Positions 5,532-6,661 of a DNA stretch of 6,661 nt are shown in pieces (the stretch's first letter is position 1; each line of letters begins with the position of its first letter). The notes under the pieces were generated by a model that worked only from the letters and a program-made list of their open reading frames with translations, made no database searches and had not been told where the DNA came from. This DNA is from an uncultured bacterium (GTDB taxonomy: Bacteria > Planctomycetota > Planctomycetia > Pirellulales > UBA1268). Location: the NCBI GenBank assembly GCA_937959175.1, contig CALGAS010000349.1:1-6661 (forward strand). The letters run 5' to 3'. Both the position numbers and the translations under genes were made by a program.

Positions 5532-6661
5532 GTGCGTCATTCCTTCTTGATCGCTTGTCGACGTAGCTGTTTTGATCGCTCGTGCGGGTGGACCGGTCGG
5601 CTCGTGGCGGGGCTTGTGGCCGTTATGCTTGCAAGCCCGGCAGCGTTGGCCGCATCGCTCTCCTGGGATCCCGCCGGAGCCGGCGGCGGCAGCGGCACGT
5701 GGGACACGACCACGGCAAGTTGGAATGACGGCAGCACCGCCGTCACCTGGAACAACGCCGCCGGCGACACTGCCATCTTCGGCGGCGCCGCGGGCACGGT
5801 CACTCTCAGCGAGGCGATCACCGCTGGCGGCCTCGACCTCACGACCGATGGCTACACCCTCACCGGCAACACGCTGACGATCTCCGGCGGCGGGGCCATC
5901 GCCGTCGGCAGCGGCTTGGCGGCCACCGTCTCGAGCACGCTCTCGGCGACCGGCGGACTTGTGAAAACAAGCGCGGGCTCGGCCACGGTCAGCGGGCCGA
6001 GCACCATCACCGGCAACGTGACGGTCAACGGTGGCACGCTCGGCTTCTCGAACACCGTCCGTGACGTCGCCCGGATGGAGGCCGCCAGCGGTGCGACGCT
6101 CTCGCTGGCGACCACCAACATGTTTGTCGACAACCACAGCACCCCCGTCCCGAGCACGCTCGTCCTGGCCGCCGACGGCGGCACGCTCCTGATGACCGCC
6201 GCAATGGAGAGCCGGATCGGCAGCGTGTCGCTGGCCAACGGCGCGACCTGGACCAACAACCGGCCGTCGATCACCGGCTACGACATTCTTCTTGGCAACA
6301 CGTCCGCCGGTGCGGCCACCGTCTCGGTGACCGGCAGCGGTGCCGCGGCGATGAACACCACCAACAACGGAATCCTCCACATCCAGGGCACGCAGAACTT
6401 CGTCGTCGAAGACACGACCGGCGACACCGCGGCCGATCTGGTGGTGAGCATGGAGCTCGCAGGCCCCGACAACACCGGCGGCGCTGCCGGCGGAATCAAC
6501 AAGACCGGGGCCGGCACGATGGTGCTCGCCGCGAACAACAACTACCTCAATGGGCCGATCGTGGTCGCCGAGGGCGTGCTCCAGGTGGATCACTCGTTCA
6601 ACGTTTCGAGCCTGCCCGAGAGCCTGAGCATCGGCACCGGTGCGACGGCCATCCTCGATGG
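5532..6661 (+). CDS. Secreted protein with autotransporter-associated beta-strand repeats (partial, runs off the window)
   Basis: The frame is open from a GTG at 5532 to the window end: 376 complete codons and two bases. Residues 1-40 form a signal peptide with a basic N-region (several Arg up to residue 23), the hydrophobic run LVAGLVAVMLASPAALA and likely cleavage after ALA at residue 40. The mature part begins SLSWDPAGAGGGSGTWD, a common opening for planctomycete and verrucomicrobial surface proteins of this class. It is dominated by Gly, Thr, Ser, Ala and Asn with alternating hydrophobics, typical of a right-handed beta-helix. Two repeats fit the autotransporter-associated pattern (GGx.KTGAGT.xL....Y.G...V..G.LQV): a degenerate one at residues 141-172 and a good one at 320-352 (GINKTGAGTMVLAANNNY...GVLQV). 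The true C-terminus, either a beta-barrel or a PEP-CTERM tail, lies outside the window. Probable role: adhesion or surface structure. It follows the terminator at 5379, so it is likely its own transcription unit. Confidence 0.82.
   Translation, partial: MRHSFLIACRRSCFDRSCGWTGRLVAGLVAVMLASPAALAASLSWDPAGAGGGSGTWDTTTASWNDGSTAVTWNNAAGDTAIFGGAAGTVTLSEAITAGGLDLTTDGYTLTGNTLTISGGGAIAVGSGLAATVSSTLSATGGLVKTSAGSATVSGPSTITGNVTVNGGTLGFSNTVRDVARMEAASGATLSLATTNMFVDNHSTPVPSTLVLAADGGTLLMTAAMESRIGSVSLANGATWTNNRPSITGYDILLGNTSAGAATVSVTGSGAAAMNTTNNGILHIQGTQNFVVEDTTGDTAADLVVSMELAGPDNTGGAAGGINKTGAGTMVLAANNNYLNGPIVVAEGVLQVDHSFNVSSLPESLSIGTGATAILD

Noticed and set aside
5490..6593. 367-residue minus-strand frame opposite the beta-strand-repeat protein
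   Set aside because: It is Gly/Arg/Ala/Val-rich without motifs. The plus strand has a coherent signal peptide and family repeats.
1..6661. CRISPR array, tRNA/rRNA gene, riboswitch or transposase
   Set aside because: No regularly spaced repeats, cloverleaf-like or conserved rRNA sequence, or transposase-like protein was found on either strand. The repeats seen are short and isolated.

Overview
The window looks like a piece of a high-GC planctomycete chromosome, probably from the Pirellulales or a relative. This is inferred from protein families visible in the sequence: two DUF1559 pseudopilin-like proteins with prepilin N-termini, a secreted protein ending in a VPEP / hydrophobic / RRRR exosortase-sorting tail, and a secreted beta-strand-repeat protein of the autotransporter-associated type. 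No tRNA, rRNA, CRISPR array, transposase gene or complete mobile element was seen.

Left part (1-2003, plus strand). The C-terminal 31 codons of an unidentified gene end at a TAA whose last two bases begin the ribosome binding site of a GlpQ-type, probably exported glycerophosphodiester phosphodiesterase (112-1176). After a short gap with a plausible sigma-70-like promoter, whose spacer holds a perfect palindrome, comes a two-gene module. An 87-residue protein (1297-1560) overlaps by ATGA a nucleotidyltransferase-fold protein (1557-2003). The second protein keeps its GGS and Asp-x-Asp...Asp catalytic signature but appears to have lost its C-terminal part.

Centre (about 1890-4334). A DUF1559 gene on the minus strand (2628 down to 1852) runs head-on into the nucleotidyltransferase gene. 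It lacks the usual C-terminal H-x-G...DGSVR block. Both convergent genes lose family resemblance in the same roughly 65 bp (about 1890-1955), so this looks like a deletion or recombination junction, or an assembly join. A 218-bp divergent intergenic region follows. Then comes a two-domain, probably DNRLRE-like, PEP-CTERM protein (2847-4334).

Right part (4335-6661, plus strand). An intact DUF1559 gene (4357-5355) lies 22 bp behind the PEP-CTERM gene and is probably co-transcribed with it. A hairpin plus T-run at 5379-5396 probably ends that unit. After about 130 bp a GTG-started gene (5532 to the window end, still open) encodes a signal-peptide protein with autotransporter-associated beta-strand repeats.

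Taken together, the right two thirds encode cell-surface or exported proteins: a pseudopilin-like protein, a sorting-tagged adhesin or matrix-like protein and a beta-helix surface protein. The left part holds a lipid-headgroup phosphodiesterase and a toxin-antitoxin-like module of unknown function. The most unusual points are the double truncation near 1890-1955 and the small-protein/nucleotidyltransferase pair with a palindrome inside its putative promoter.
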